A stretch of 64,000 nt of DNA from Vibrio hepatarius (GCF_001274785.1 NZ_LHPI01000035.1:1-64000), one strand, 5' to 3'; numbered from the stretch's first letter, positions 7,510 to 16,684 are shown. The notes: a model not told the origin generated them from the sequence alone. Made by a program: numbers and translations.

Positions 7510-9000
7510 ATGAGCCAAGCAGTTTCTTCTCCGCTATACGCAGCCATCGACCTCGGGTCGAACAGTTTTCATATGCTCGTTGTGCGTCACATTGATGGCA
7601 GCGTTCAAACTATGGCTAAGATCAAACGCAAAGTGCGTCTTGCCGCTGGGTTAGATGAACACAATGCCCTTAGTCTGGAAGCCATGCAGCGCGGTTGGGA
7701 CTGCCTGAGCCTATTCGCAGAACGACTGCAAGATATCCCCAAAGAAAACATCCGCATTGTGGGTACCGCCACGCTGCGCACCGCGATCAATGTGGATGAA
7801 TTTCTGGCCAAAGCTAACCAGATCCTAGGTCATGACATCGAAGTGATCAGTGGTGAAGAAGAAGCAGCGACTATCTATAAAGGTGTGGCGCATACTTCTG
7901 GCGGCAGTGGCCGCCGTCTGGTGGTCGATATCGGTGGCGCAAGTACCGAGCTAATTATCGGTGAAGGTTTTGAAGCCAAAGCACTAACCAGCCTAAAAAT
8001 GGGCTGTGTCACCTGGTTGGAACGTCACTTCAAAGACCGACAACTCACGGCAAGCAACTTCAACAACGCGATTCAAGCGGCAAAAGATACGCTCCAGCCG
8101 ATGCTAGAGCAGTACACGCAGATTGGTTGGGATGTGTGTGTCGGCGCTTCGGGTACAGTACAAGCGCTGCAAGAAATCATGCTGGCACAAGGCATGGACG
8201 AGGTCATCACTCACTCCAAGCTTAAGCGCCTACAAAAACAGGCGATGCGTGCAGACCATCTTGAAGAGCTGGAAATCGAAGGGCTGACTCTAGAACGCGC
8301 GTTAGTGTTCCCAAGCGGCCTGTCGATTTTGATCGCGATCTTTGAGCTGCTAGAAATTGACTCAATGACGCTCGCTGGCGGCGCGCTGCGTGAAGGCTTA
8401 GTTTATGAAATGGTTGATGAACTCAAGCAAGACGACATCCGCGCCCGTACCATTGCCAGTGTACAAAGCCGTTATCAAATCGATATCAGTTACGGTGAGC
8501 AAGTTGCTGCGCTAGCCTCCAAGCTGTTAGGACAATGCCAGTCTGAGTGGATCAGCGAAGAACAAGGTCACGTCCTACTCGATACCGCTGCGAAGCTACA
8601 TGAAATCGGCTTAACGATTGATTTCAAAAAAGGTGGCGAGCACAGTGCTTACTTATTACAAAGCCTCGACTTACCAGGTTTTACGCGCGCGCAAAAACAC
8701 CTGTTGGGTGAGCTTGCACGCCGCTATCGTGAGCAACTGACGTCATTGCCAGAACAGCACGCGATTTCCGGCACCAGTGCCAAACGCGTATTGCGTTTGT
8801 TGCGTTTAGCAGTACTGTTATCGCATCGTCGTAATCCAGCCCTAGAGCCTAACTTCCGCTTAGAATCAGACGGTGACAAGCTGACATTGACGCTCGACAG
8901 CCAGTGGTTAGAACAAAACCCACTGACCGCGGCTGAGCTAGAAATCGAAGCCAACCGACAAACCGATATTGGCTGGCCACTGAGCGTGATTGCTAAATAG
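7510..9000 (+). CDS. gppA: Guanosine-5'-triphosphate,3'-diphosphate pyrophosphatase (Ppx/GppA family)
   Basis: A 496-residue Ppx/GppA phosphatase that converts pppGpp to ppGpp and can hydrolyse polyphosphate. The ASKHA-type core shows AAIDLGSNSFHMLV (residues about 11-24), the second phosphate loop VVDIGGASTELI near 138-149 and a GASGTVQALQE motif; the C-terminal half is the HD-like domain. The ATG at 7510 (MSQAVSSPLYAAIDLG) is chosen over an upstream in-frame start at 7369 that would lie inside rhlB. Its place 7 nt after rhlB supports GppA rather than Ppx, which usually sits with ppk. Confidence 0.93.
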   Translation: MSQAVSSPLYAAIDLGSNSFHMLVVRHIDGSVQTMAKIKRKVRLAAGLDEHNALSLEAMQRGWDCLSLFAERLQDIPKENIRIVGTATLRTAINVDEFLAKANQILGHDIEVISGEEEAATIYKGVAHTSGGSGRRLVVDIGGASTELIIGEGFEAKALTSLKMGCVTWLERHFKDRQLTASNFNNAIQAAKDTLQPMLEQYTQIGWDVCVGASGTVQALQEIMLAQGMDEVITHSKLKRLQKQAMRADHLEELEIEGLTLERALVFPSGLSILIAIFELLEIDSMTLAGGALREGLVYEMVDELKQDDIRARTIASVQSRYQIDISYGEQVAALASKLLGQCQSEWISEEQGHVLLDTAAKLHEIGLTIDFKKGGEHSAYLLQSLDLPGFTRAQKHLLGELARRYREQLTSLPEQHAISGTSAKRVLRLLRLAVLLSHRRNPALEPNFRLESDGDKLTLTLDSQWLEQNPLTAAELEIEANRQTDIGWPLSVIAK

Positions 9001-9015
9001 CGAAGTGAAAGATAA

Positions 9016-9052
9016 TAAAAAGCCCGAGTGATGTTCTCACTCGGGCTTTTTT
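9016..9052 (+). terminator. Terminator of rhlB-gppA, bidirectional
   Basis: AAAAGCCCGAGTG ATGTT CTCACTCGGGCTTTTTT is a 12-bp perfect stem with U tracts on both strands. It lies between the convergent ends of gppA and yhhQ and can serve both. Confidence 0.9.
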
Positions 9053-9072
9053 ATCTCCGATGCCGGTATGGC

Positions 9073-9741
9073 TTAGTTGGCACCAACCATCTTGAACTCT
9101 GGATTCACTGCGGTCAGTTTCTTCACTAGGTAGTTAAGTAGCACACCATACATAGGCACAAACAGGCCTAGGCTGATCACCAACTTAAAGCCGTAATCGA
9201 CTAAAGCAATTTCTGTCCAGTGCTCAGCCATAAATGGGTCTGGGCTTTGGTAGAAAGCAATCGCAAAGAAAGCGATAGTGTCAATCGCATTACCAAACAG
9301 TGTCGAACAAGTTGGGGCTACCCACCACTGTTTTAACTGACGTAGGCGATTGAATACGTGCACGTCGAGAATCTGTCCTAGCAAATACGCCATAAAGCTT
9401 GCCGCGGCGATACGTGCAACAAACAGGTTAAATTCGCTCAGTTGAGCAAAACCCTGAAACTGGCCTTCGTAAAACAACACCGACAGCGCGTAAGAGACGG
9501 CTAACGCTGGCAACATGACTAAGAAGATGATGCGACGCGCTAATTGCGCACCAAAGATACGTACTGTTAAATCCGTCGCCAAGAAGATAAATGGGAAAGT
9601 GAATGCGCCCCAAGTGGTGTGGAAACCAAAAATGGTAAACGGCAACTGAACCAGATAATTGCTGGATGCAATAATGATCAGGTGAAACAGGGTCAAAAAG
9701 AAAAGGGCTTTGCGCTGCTGCGCAGGGGTAAAGTTACTCAT
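9073..9741 (-). CDS. yhhQ: Queuosine precursor (preQ0) transporter YhhQ
   Basis: A 222-residue inner-membrane protein of the YhhQ/COG1738 family, which imports 7-cyano-7-deazaguanine for queuosine modification of tRNA. About six hydrophobic segments are visible, including FFLTLFHLIIIASSNYLV (near 16), FPFIFLATDLTVRIFGAQLA (near 48) and VISLGLFVPMYGVLLNYLV near the C-terminus. ATTWGAFTFP-like and CSTLFGNAIDTIAFFAIAF motifs are typical of the family. The start is ATG at 9741 (MSNFTPAQQRK), not the longer reading to 9798, because that extension is the riboswitch immediately upstream. The riboswitch supports the substrate assignment. Confidence 0.92.
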   Translation of the reverse strand: MSNFTPAQQRKALFFLTLFHLIIIASSNYLVQLPFTIFGFHTTWGAFTFPFIFLATDLTVRIFGAQLARRIIFLVMLPALAVSYALSVLFYEGQFQGFAQLSEFNLFVARIAAASFMAYLLGQILDVHVFNRLRQLKQWWVAPTCSTLFGNAIDTIAFFAIAFYQSPDPFMAEHWTEIALVDYGFKLVISLGLFVPMYGVLLNYLVKKLTAVNPEFKMVGAN

Positions 9742-9747
9742 GCGATA

Positions 9748-9783
9748 CCTTTTTAGTTTGGTTTGGGGGTGAGGGAACCCAAA
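9748..9783 (-). promoter_or_regulatory. PreQ1 class I (translational) riboswitch controlling yhhQ
   Basis: On the minus strand, immediately before yhhQ: stem TTTGGG, loop TTCCCTCACC, stem CCCAAA, an A-rich tail CCAAACTAAA and AAGG. The layout can be laid base by base on the classic Thermoanaerobacter preQ1-I aptamer (CTGGG, loop TCGCAGTAAC, CCCAG, A-rich tail ending AAGGG). The terminal AGG can pair with loop CCT to form the pseudoknot, which would bury the Shine-Dalgarno AAGG six bases before the ATG. preQ1 would therefore lower translation of its own precursor importer. Not checked with a covariance model. Confidence 0.8.
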
Positions 9784-9868
9784 TCGAATCCATTCCAACT
9801 ATTTGGAATGACTCTTACCAACAATGTAAATACTCTAATATTCGCCTCTGCGAACATCGCGGCGGGCG

Positions 9869-9896
9869 ATTATACATTAACCAATTTTAGCCGCAA
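9869..9896 (-). promoter_or_regulatory. Sigma-70 promoter of yhhQ
   Basis: Minus strand TTGCGG (9891-9896), 16-bp spacer and TATAAT (9869-9874). Transcription would start near 9862, giving a leader of about 120 nt that contains an ATTCCAA/TTGGAAT hairpin and then the riboswitch. Confidence 0.6.
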
Positions 9897-9925
9897 GCCT
9901 GAGTGATTACGCAATCGTTAACGCA

Positions 9926-10240
9926 CTAAAATCCGCGCTGAAACAGGCTGGCTAAGAAGGCGAGTTCTTCTTTTGAATCATCAACGGCAAGCGCTTCGAA
10001 CCACACACATTCACTGTAGTGTTCAGCTTTGAGAAACAGTTGGCAGCCTTCAAAATCGACCAGCCAAGAGTGAATATCCGCATCCCATTGCTTTTCTATG
10101 ACGCGTGCGGACAACAACGAAACCAATCGCTCCCCGAGCTCAGGGAAGGAATCAAAATCAAAGCGCGGGGTGCGAATAATGATACGACCTTCTTCTGCCT
10201 GATATTCTTGCAGGCCAAATTCCGTTTGTTGCTCAGCCAT
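9926..10240 (-). CDS. Small conserved protein (probably DUF3630) downstream of recQ
   Basis: A 104-residue acidic soluble protein with no signal peptide or membrane segment. The sequence EEGRIIIRTPRFDFDSFPELGERL followed by WLVDFEGCQLFLKAEHYSECVWFEAL resembles the small Vibrio DUF3630 family; the family name is from memory. Its ATG overlaps the end of recQ by 8 nt, so it is translationally coupled to the helicase. The function is unknown; a role connected with RecQ is suggested by position alone. No clear terminator follows. Confidence 0.75.
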   Translation of the reverse strand: MAEQQTEFGLQEYQAEEGRIIIRTPRFDFDSFPELGERLVSLLSARVIEKQWDADIHSWLVDFEGCQLFLKAEHYSECVWFEALAVDDSKEELAFLASLFQRGF

Positions 10241-12068
10241 GGTTGGTTAAGTGCTCCTGAATTAAATCTAAGAATGGGTCGGCGTATTTTTCCAATTTAC
10301 GCTGTCCGACACCGTTAACTGCCAGCATTTCTCCGTAAGAAGTTGGCAGTATTTCCGCCATGTCGATCAACGTCGCGTCGCTGAATACCACATATGGCGG
10401 CAACCCGTCTTCGTCGGCAATCGCTTTACGTAGCTTACGCAGCTTGGCAAACAGTTTCTTGTCGTAGTGTTTGTTCGACAATTTGTCAGACTTAGCCGCA
10501 CGCGCTGCGGTGTCTAAACGCGGCACTGCTAACTCGAGTGACATCTCGCCACGCAGCAGCGGACGCGCCTCTTCAGTCAGTTGTAGCGTTGAGTTGCGGG
10601 TAATGTTCTGTGACAGCAGACCTTTGTGAATCAGCTGACGGAAGATACTCACCCAGTAATCGTGACTATTCTCGCGCCCCAAGCCGTAAGTCGAGAGTTT
10701 ATCGTGGCCGTTTTCGCGGATACGGATATTCTGCATACCGCGTAATACTTCTACCACATAACCCATACCAAAGCTCTGGTTGACACGGTAGACACACGAG
10801 AGCGCTTTTTGCGCCTGCTCTGTTGCGTCAAAATGCTTCGGTGGGTCGAGGCAAATATCGCAGTTGCCACACGGCTTTTCGCGGTATTCACCAAAATAGT
10901 TGAGTAACACTTGTCGGCGACAGGTTTGCGCTTCGGCAAACGCACTCATCGCGTTGAGTTTATGCGCTTCTACCTGCTTTTGTGGACCGTCATCTTTTTC
11001 ATCCAACATACGACGCAGCCAACTGATATCCGCCGGGTCATACAGCATCATTGCTTCGGCTGGCAGGCCATCACGTCCGGCGCGGCCAGTCTCCTGATAG
11101 TAAGACTCGATGTTGCGCGGAATATCAAAGTGAACCACAAAGCGAACGTTGGGCTTATTAATGCCCATACCAAACGCCACCGTCGCCACCACAATTTGGA
11201 TATCGTCACGCTGGAATGCGTCTTGGACGTAAGCCCGTTCATCAACCTCTAAACCAGCATGATAACTCGCTGCACGTAAGCCGTTGTTGCACAGTTTTTC
11301 GGTCAACATTTCGACTTTCTTACGGCTACCACAATAAATGATGCCGCATTGGCCGCGCTGGTTTTCAAGAAAACGAATCACCTGAGAGACTGGCTTGTGT
11401 TTTTCGACCAAGGTATAGCTGATATTCGGCCGGTCAAAGCTGCCCAAATACACATGCGGGTTATCGAGTTGCAGACGATGGGTAATGTCTTTGCGGGTCG
11501 CGTCATCGGCGGTGGCCGTTAGCGCCATCACTGGCACGTGCGGAAAGTACTGCTTGAGCTGGCCAAGTGAGGCATACTCTGGTCTAAAATCGTGTCCCCA
11601 CTGAGAAATACAGTGCGCCTCATCGACCGCAATCATAGAAAGCGGCAAGCTTTCCAAGCGCTCAATGAAATCACGCATCAGCACTCGTTCAGGCGATACA
11701 TAGACCAACTTTAACGCGCCGGAGTGCATGCGGTTATAGACCGATATCAGCTCTTCACGCGACAAGGTTGAGTTCACACATTCTGCCGCGACACCGTTGG
11801 CTTTAAGCTGGTCAACTTGGTCTTTCATCAGGGAAATAAGCGGAGAGATCACCAATGTCAGTCCACTACGCACCAAGGCTGGAATTTGGTAGCAGAGCGA
11901 CTTGCCGCCGCCTGTTGGCATGATCACCAAGCTGTCCTGACCTTTCACTGCGTATTCGATCGCCTCTAACTGACCATCACGGAATTCTTGGTATCCAAAT
12001 ACCTCCTCAAGCACGCTTTGAGGAGTCACCATTGAATCGGATTGTTCAGCTAACAGTGTGGCAGTCAT
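10233..12068 (-). CDS. recQ: ATP-dependent DNA helicase RecQ
   Basis: RecQ is a 3'-5' superfamily 2 helicase that processes blocked forks and works with RecJ in the RecF pathway. The 611-residue protein has FGYQEFRDGQ (motif 0, near 24), MPTGGGKSLCYQ (Walker A, near 50), DEAHCISQWGHDFRPEY (DEAH plus the aromatic-rich loop, near 147), the helicase C motif GMGINKPNVRFV and HFDIPRN ... QETGRAGRDG. The RQC zinc site cysteines are C380, C397 (CGNC) and neighbours. A C-terminal HRDC domain ends DLIQEHL. Length equals E. coli RecQ (609). It is the first gene of a two-gene unit with the DUF3630-type gene. Confidence 0.96.
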   Translation of the reverse strand: MTATLLAEQSDSMVTPQSVLEEVFGYQEFRDGQLEAIEYAVKGQDSLVIMPTGGGKSLCYQIPALVRSGLTLVISPLISLMKDQVDQLKANGVAAECVNSTLSREELISVYNRMHSGALKLVYVSPERVLMRDFIERLESLPLSMIAVDEAHCISQWGHDFRPEYASLGQLKQYFPHVPVMALTATADDATRKDITHRLQLDNPHVYLGSFDRPNISYTLVEKHKPVSQVIRFLENQRGQCGIIYCGSRKKVEMLTEKLCNNGLRAASYHAGLEVDERAYVQDAFQRDDIQIVVATVAFGMGINKPNVRFVVHFDIPRNIESYYQETGRAGRDGLPAEAMMLYDPADISWLRRMLDEKDDGPQKQVEAHKLNAMSAFAEAQTCRRQVLLNYFGEYREKPCGNCDICLDPPKHFDATEQAQKALSCVYRVNQSFGMGYVVEVLRGMQNIRIRENGHDKLSTYGLGRENSHDYWVSIFRQLIHKGLLSQNITRNSTLQLTEEARPLLRGEMSLELAVPRLDTAARAAKSDKLSNKHYDKKLFAKLRKLRKAIADEDGLPPYVVFSDATLIDMAEILPTSYGEMLAVNGVGQRKLEKYADPFLDLIQEHLTNHG

Positions 12069-12280
12069 TTATATCTCAACAGGGATAGAACGCAGAAGTG
12101 CAGAAAGCGAAGCGCACATTGTATACCCAAGTCCCCTTCGGATGCTACGGCTGAGGCCAATTGTCCAAGGTGCATTTGTTCCGGCAATCTTGTTAATAGT
12201 GCCGTAAAACGCTAGGTGATTTGTATCACCATTCGTATACTGGATGTTTCAAATTGTAAAAGTAGTGTTGAGATCATCCA

Positions 12281-13195
12281 ATGACACCAGAAGAACAACA
12301 AAGAGCGAAGCAAGGGGTCTTGCTCGCGATTGGCGCCTACACCATGTGGGGCATCGCACCGATCTATTTCAAAGCCATTAGTGATGTATCACCGCTTGAG
12401 ATCCTTAGCCACCGTGTCATTTGGTCCTTCTTCCTACTCGCGTTGTTACTTCATATCGGTCGTCGCTGGCGCAGCGTAGTTGACGTCTTCAAGTCCAAGA
12501 AAAAGATGGCTTATCTGCTTTCTACGTCAGTTATCATCGCGGCGAACTGGCTGATTTTTATCTGGGCGGTCAACGCTAATCATATGCTTGATGCCAGCTT
12601 GGGCTACTACATTAACCCTTTGATCAACGTTGTGCTTGGGATGATTTTCCTCGGCGAAAGACTGCGTAAGATGCAATGGTTCGCGGTTGCCCTAGCGGCT
12701 TGTGGCGTTATCGTCCAGTTGGTCGCGTTTGGCTCTGTCCCGGTGGTGGCGATTGCTCTCGCATTCAGTTTTGGTTTTTACGGCCTATTGCGCAAAAAGG
12801 TCAGCTTGGACGCACAAACCGGTCTCTTTATTGAAACACTGGTTCTGCTGCCTGCAGCGGCGGTGTACCTGTTATGGTTTGCTAACTCGCCAACGTCCAA
12901 CATGGCGGAAAATCCACTAAACCTAAACATATTGCTTATTGCCGCTGGGGTGATCACAACCCTACCACTGCTTTGCTTTACTGGTGCCGCGACCCGACTC
13001 AAACTCTCAACGCTAGGCTTCTTCCAATACATCGGTCCTAGCCTGATGTTTTTGCTCGCTGTGCTGGTTTACGGCGAAGCCTTCACGTCAGACAAAGCGA
13101 TTACCTTTGCCTTTATCTGGGGAGCGCTACTGGTATTCAGTTTCGACGGTCTAAAAACCAACAAACAAACGAGAAATTCCGCGCTGGTGAAGTGA
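12281..13195 (+). CDS. rarD: EamA-family transporter RarD
   Basis: A 304-residue inner-membrane protein of the drug/metabolite transporter superfamily, RarD subfamily. The substrate is not known; the name comes from chloramphenicol-sensitivity phenotypes. About ten hydrophobic helices are visible in two EamA repeats, beginning LLAIGAYTMWGIAPIYFKAI (near 15). The motif NWLIFIWAVNANHMLDASLGYYINPL (residues about 87-112) is strongly typical of RarD. It is separated from recQ by a 212-bp divergent promoter region and is followed by a strong terminator. The Shine-Dalgarno is weak. Confidence 0.9.
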   Translation: MTPEEQQRAKQGVLLAIGAYTMWGIAPIYFKAISDVSPLEILSHRVIWSFFLLALLLHIGRRWRSVVDVFKSKKKMAYLLSTSVIIAANWLIFIWAVNANHMLDASLGYYINPLINVVLGMIFLGERLRKMQWFAVALAACGVIVQLVAFGSVPVVAIALAFSFGFYGLLRKKVSLDAQTGLFIETLVLLPAAAVYLLWFANSPTSNMAENPLNLNILLIAAGVITTLPLLCFTGAATRLKLSTLGFFQYIGPSLMFLLAVLVYGEAFTSDKAITFAFIWGALLVFSFDGLKTNKQTRNSALVK

Positions 13196-13230
13196 TCGTT
13201 TTTTACAAGACAAATTAGCTTCAGCACTAT

Positions 13231-13261
13231 AAGCTTGGTGAATATTTCACCAAGCTTTTTT
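13231..13261 (+). terminator. Terminator of rarD
   Basis: AAGCTTGGTGAA TAT TTCACCAAGCTTTTTT is a perfect 12-bp stem with a U tract, 36 nt after rarD. It ends only 5 nt before the start codon of the AraC-type gene. Confidence 0.88.
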
Positions 13262-13266
13262 GTTCC

Positions 13267-14061
13267 ATGGATAAGGTCAACTACCATAAAACGCAAAACC
13301 AAGAGATAAGCCTGATAGACGCGAACTACCAGACATTCGCCTTTCAGCGCCACTATCATCTTGATTTTCACATTGGTCTTATCACCAACGGACAGCAGAA
13401 ATTTCACTATCAAGGTGCGTCGTACCAAGTAGGCGCAGGTCAGATCGTGGTGATGCCGCCCGATGAACTGCACGATGGCCACTCACTGCTCGACTCCGGT
13501 TATCAAGTCAAAGTCTTTTCCGTCGACCCACAATGGCTCAGTGATTTAGCCGAGCTAAAACGCCCAGGCAATACCATTAGCTTCAATCAGTTGATCGTCC
13601 ACGATTCAAGCGTCTTCAAACCGTTGGCTCAGTTGCACCACTCGCTTGCAGAAGACAATCTCAGCCAGCTCGCCAAAGACTGCTTACCTTATGAAGGCTT
13701 CAACCAACTGTTTACCCGCTACGGTGCTCTAGGACAAAAGACCGCGATCCCACTCGGACAACAGTCGGTGAATACGCTCAAAGAGTACTTAATGGCCAAC
13801 CTAGATCAGCCGGTACGACTAGAGCAATTGTCTGAGCTTTGCCAGCTCAGCCCAACCCAATTTCAACGTCACTTTAAAGCCAAGGTCGGCCTCACGCCGT
13901 ATGCTTGGCTAAGTCGCTTACGCTTGGAGCAAGGGATGAAGCTTTTAAAGTCAGGGGTAGGCGGCACGGAAGTCGCTCATCAAATCGGTTTTTACGACCA
14001 AGCCCATTTCAGTAAAGCGTTCAAAGCCACTTATGGCGTTTCCCCTTCACAAATCAGTTAG
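13267..14061 (+). CDS. AraC-family transcriptional regulator
   Basis: A 264-residue AraC/XylS regulator. The N-terminal half is a cupin-like effector domain (FAFQRHYHLDFHIGLITNGQQ, then GQIVVMPPDELHDG). The C-terminal DNA-binding domain has two helix-turn-helices: VRLEQLSELCQLSPTQFQRHFKAKVGLTP and VAHQIGFYDQAHFSKAFKATYGVSPSQ. The inducer is unknown. The neighbouring LysE-type exporter 76 nt downstream is the likely target, an arrangement common for AraC-LysE pairs. The ATG directly follows the rarD terminator and shows no recognisable Shine-Dalgarno, so translation may be weak or the start may lie slightly downstream. Confidence 0.87.
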   Translation: MDKVNYHKTQNQEISLIDANYQTFAFQRHYHLDFHIGLITNGQQKFHYQGASYQVGAGQIVVMPPDELHDGHSLLDSGYQVKVFSVDPQWLSDLAELKRPGNTISFNQLIVHDSSVFKPLAQLHHSLAEDNLSQLAKDCLPYEGFNQLFTRYGALGQKTAIPLGQQSVNTLKEYLMANLDQPVRLEQLSELCQLSPTQFQRHFKAKVGLTPYAWLSRLRLEQGMKLLKSGVGGTEVAHQIGFYDQAHFSKAFKATYGVSPSQIS

Positions 14062-14137
14062 TGTCAGTTTTTTACAATCGCACTCAATAACGTTGGGGCA
14101 CAATAGCACCCTGTTTTGATTGTGTTGGCACCATGTA

Positions 14138-14797
14138 ATGAACGAATTTTCCATCTTAATCACCTTAGCGACCGTCCACTTTATCGCCCTGATGAGCCCG
14201 GGTCCCGACTTCGCGCTGGTGGTACAAAACGCGACCCGCTACGGCAGACAAACCGGCGTGTATATCGCGCTAGGACTCTCGTTTGGTATCTTGCTGCATG
14301 CCATTTTAAGCCTCACCGGCGTCAGCTATTTAGTGCATCAACAACCCACCTTGTTTGCTTTAGTACAGATTGCCGGCGGCAGCTACCTGCTCTACTTAGG
14401 CTTTGGCGCACTAAAAGGCACATGGCAAACCCTAAGCTCAAAAAACGTCGTTTCAGAGCAGCAATCCAGCCCTGATTTACTATTGAGTAACAAGCGCCAA
14501 GCGTTCTCGCGCGGCTTTGCCACCAATATCCTCAACCCGAAAGCACTGGTGTTTTTTATCAGTCTGATGTCGACCCTGGTTCCTGCCAGCATGTCGCTCA
14601 CAGGCAAAGGGATCGCGCTGGTTATTCTCTGGAGCTTATCGTTGGCGTGGTTTTCGTTTCTTGCTTGGGCACTCTCGACGGAACGCCTACAAGCAAAGTT
14701 GAAATCACTGGCGGTGTATATCGATGGTCTATGCGGACTCATCTTTACCATTATCGGTGTCAGCATCCTTTGGCAGTCTGTCATGTCACTCTCATAA
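14138..14797 (+). CDS. LysE/RhtB-family amino-acid exporter
   Basis: A 219-residue inner-membrane protein of the LysE superfamily, which exports amino acids or homoserine-lactone-like compounds. The family signature LMSPGPDFALVVQNATRYGRQTGVYIALG (split here around residues 17-45) and FSRGFATNILNPKALVFFISL (near 122) are clear, with about six transmembrane helices. The ATG at 14138 (MNEFSILITLATVHF) is chosen over a TTG six codons upstream. It follows the AraC regulator in the same direction and is probably controlled by it. The substrate cannot be told from the sequence. Confidence 0.87.
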   Translation: MNEFSILITLATVHFIALMSPGPDFALVVQNATRYGRQTGVYIALGLSFGILLHAILSLTGVSYLVHQQPTLFALVQIAGGSYLLYLGFGALKGTWQTLSSKNVVSEQQSSPDLLLSNKRQAFSRGFATNILNPKALVFFISLMSTLVPASMSLTGKGIALVILWSLSLAWFSFLAWALSTERLQAKLKSLAVYIDGLCGLIFTIIGVSILWQSVMSLS

Positions 14798-14915
14798 ATG
14801 CCTCAACACTCGTGTCTAAGATCTGACTCCAAGTTACATTTTGCTAACAATCTTATAGACGCGTTCAATATCCACTGCCAATCTTGTTAAGCATTCACAA
14901 CAAGGAGAACAACAA

Positions 14916-16664
14916 ATGCAGTGGACATTGAAACTTCTCACCACTTCCCTCTTGCTTGCTTCAACGTCGGGATGGGCTGACCAAGCGGCGGACTCTGTCG
15001 CGCCCGAGCAGAGTACTGGCGTCGAACAAAAACGCTTAGTAACCGCAAAAGACTGGATGGTCACCGCGGCAAACCCAATTGCGACCCAAGCGGGCGCAGA
15101 TATTCTCGCGCAAGGCGGTAACGCGATTGATGCCATGGTGACAACCCAACTGATGCTGGGTCTGGTTGAACCCCAATCGTCTGGCATTGGTGGTGGTGCA
15201 TTTCTGGTATTTTGGGATGCCAAAGAGAAAAAGCTCACGACTTATGACGGGCGAGAAACCGCACCACTCGCCGCGACGCCAACCCTGTTCCAAAACGACA
15301 AAGGTGAACCGCTTGAGTTCTATGATGCGGTAGTTGGCGGGCGTTCTGTCGGTACACCAGGCACCGTTAAGCTGATGTGGGAAACCCACCAGAAATACGG
15401 CAAACTTGAATGGAAAAAATTGATAGAGCCAGTGATCAAACTGGCGCAGCAAGGTTTCGAGATCAGCCCTCGTTTAGCCAGCCTGATTGCGGGCGATGCC
15501 GAACGTTTAAGCCGTTTCCCAGCCACAAAAGCCTACTTCTTCAATCCCGATGGCTCACCAAAATCCGCAGGCACACTACTCAAGAACCCAGAATACGCCG
15601 CAACTTTAACCACGATTGCTAAACAAGGTGCCGACGGCTTCTACCAAGGTGAGATCGCCAAAGCTATCGTCAATACGGTACAAACCGCTGCCGGTAATCC
15701 GGGTGTTTTGGCCGAGCAAGACCTGAATATCTATCAGATTAAACAGCGCGATGCGGTTTGTGCGCCCTACCAGAGCTTTGACGTATGTGGCATGGGTCCA
15801 CCGAGTTCAGGTGCTCTAACGGTCGGACAAATCTTGGCGATGACCGAACAATTTGACCTTAAAAGCTGGGGCGCAAGCGATGCGAGATCTTGGCAAGTGA
15901 TCGCCGATGCATCTGCACTCGCGTTTGCTGACCGCGGTATGTACATGGCTGACGAAGACTTTGTTCCCATGCCAACTGCCGGATTGCTCAACGCGGATTA
16001 CCTGAAACAACGCGCGAGCTTAATCACTCCGGGGAAAGCTTTGGAATCGGTCTCGGCGGGCACGCCACCGTGGGATTACGCTCAATTACAAAGTCAGGAT
16101 GAATCGATAGAACTGCCGTCCACCAGCCATTTCAACGTCGTTGATGGTGACGGTAACGTTGTCTCTATCACCACGACGATTGAAAACGCGTTTGGCTCAA
16201 GACTGATGGTGCGTGGATTCTTACTCAACAATGAACTGACTGACTTTTCATTCCGCACGCACAGTGATGGCAAACCGATTGCCAACCGACTTGAACCGGG
16301 TAAACGTCCACGCTCATCAATGGCACCAACGATTGTGATGCAAGACGATCAACCTTACATGGCGATTGGTTCACCGGGCGGTAGTCGTATCATCGGCTAT
16401 GTCGCACAAGCGATCATTGCTCATACACAATGGGGAATGGATATTCAAACTGCGATTAATCAGCCACATTTACTCAATCGTTTTGGAACTGTCGATATTG
16501 AGCAGGGAACAAGCATCGAAAAGACGCAACCTGAGCTCGAAAAGCTTGGATTAAAAATCAATGTTCGTGACTTAAATTCCGGTTTACATGCAATTCGATT
16601 CACCAAAGATGGCTTAGAAGGTGCCGCTGACCCACGTCGTGAAGGTGCTGCAATCGGCAAATAG
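14916..16664 (+). CDS. ggt: Gamma-glutamyltransferase (periplasmic)
   Basis: Transfers or hydrolyses the gamma-glutamyl group of glutathione in the periplasm, permitting reuse of external glutathione. The 582-residue precursor has a signal peptide (LLTTSLLLASTSGWA, cleavage near residue 21). GGT enzymes cleave themselves into two subunits at a Thr; the signature TSHFNVVDGDGNVVSITTT places the nucleophile at Thr403 (codon 16122-16124). Other conserved blocks are GGNAIDAMVTTQL, QSSGIGGGAFLVF, DGRETAP, GMGPPSSGALTVGQ and GSPGGSRIIGY. The small subunit would be residues 403-582. An AAGGAG lies ahead of the ATG. No terminator was recognised; a VarA-type box follows. Confidence 0.95.
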   Translation: MQWTLKLLTTSLLLASTSGWADQAADSVAPEQSTGVEQKRLVTAKDWMVTAANPIATQAGADILAQGGNAIDAMVTTQLMLGLVEPQSSGIGGGAFLVFWDAKEKKLTTYDGRETAPLAATPTLFQNDKGEPLEFYDAVVGGRSVGTPGTVKLMWETHQKYGKLEWKKLIEPVIKLAQQGFEISPRLASLIAGDAERLSRFPATKAYFFNPDGSPKSAGTLLKNPEYAATLTTIAKQGADGFYQGEIAKAIVNTVQTAAGNPGVLAEQDLNIYQIKQRDAVCAPYQSFDVCGMGPPSSGALTVGQILAMTEQFDLKSWGASDARSWQVIADASALAFADRGMYMADEDFVPMPTAGLLNADYLKQRASLITPGKALESVSAGTPPWDYAQLQSQDESIELPSTSHFNVVDGDGNVVSITTTIENAFGSRLMVRGFLLNNELTDFSFRTHSDGKPIANRLEPGKRPRSSMAPTIVMQDDQPYMAIGSPGGSRIIGYVAQAIIAHTQWGMDIQTAINQPHLLNRFGTVDIEQGTSIEKTQPELEKLGLKINVRDLNSGLHAIRFTKDGLEGAADPRREGAAIGK

Positions 16665-16684
16665 CGACGATCTGCCCGCCCGTT

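Noticed and set aside
9742..9798. Longer YhhQ reading starting MEWIRFG
   Set aside because: The added residues translate the preQ1 riboswitch and lack a ribosome site.
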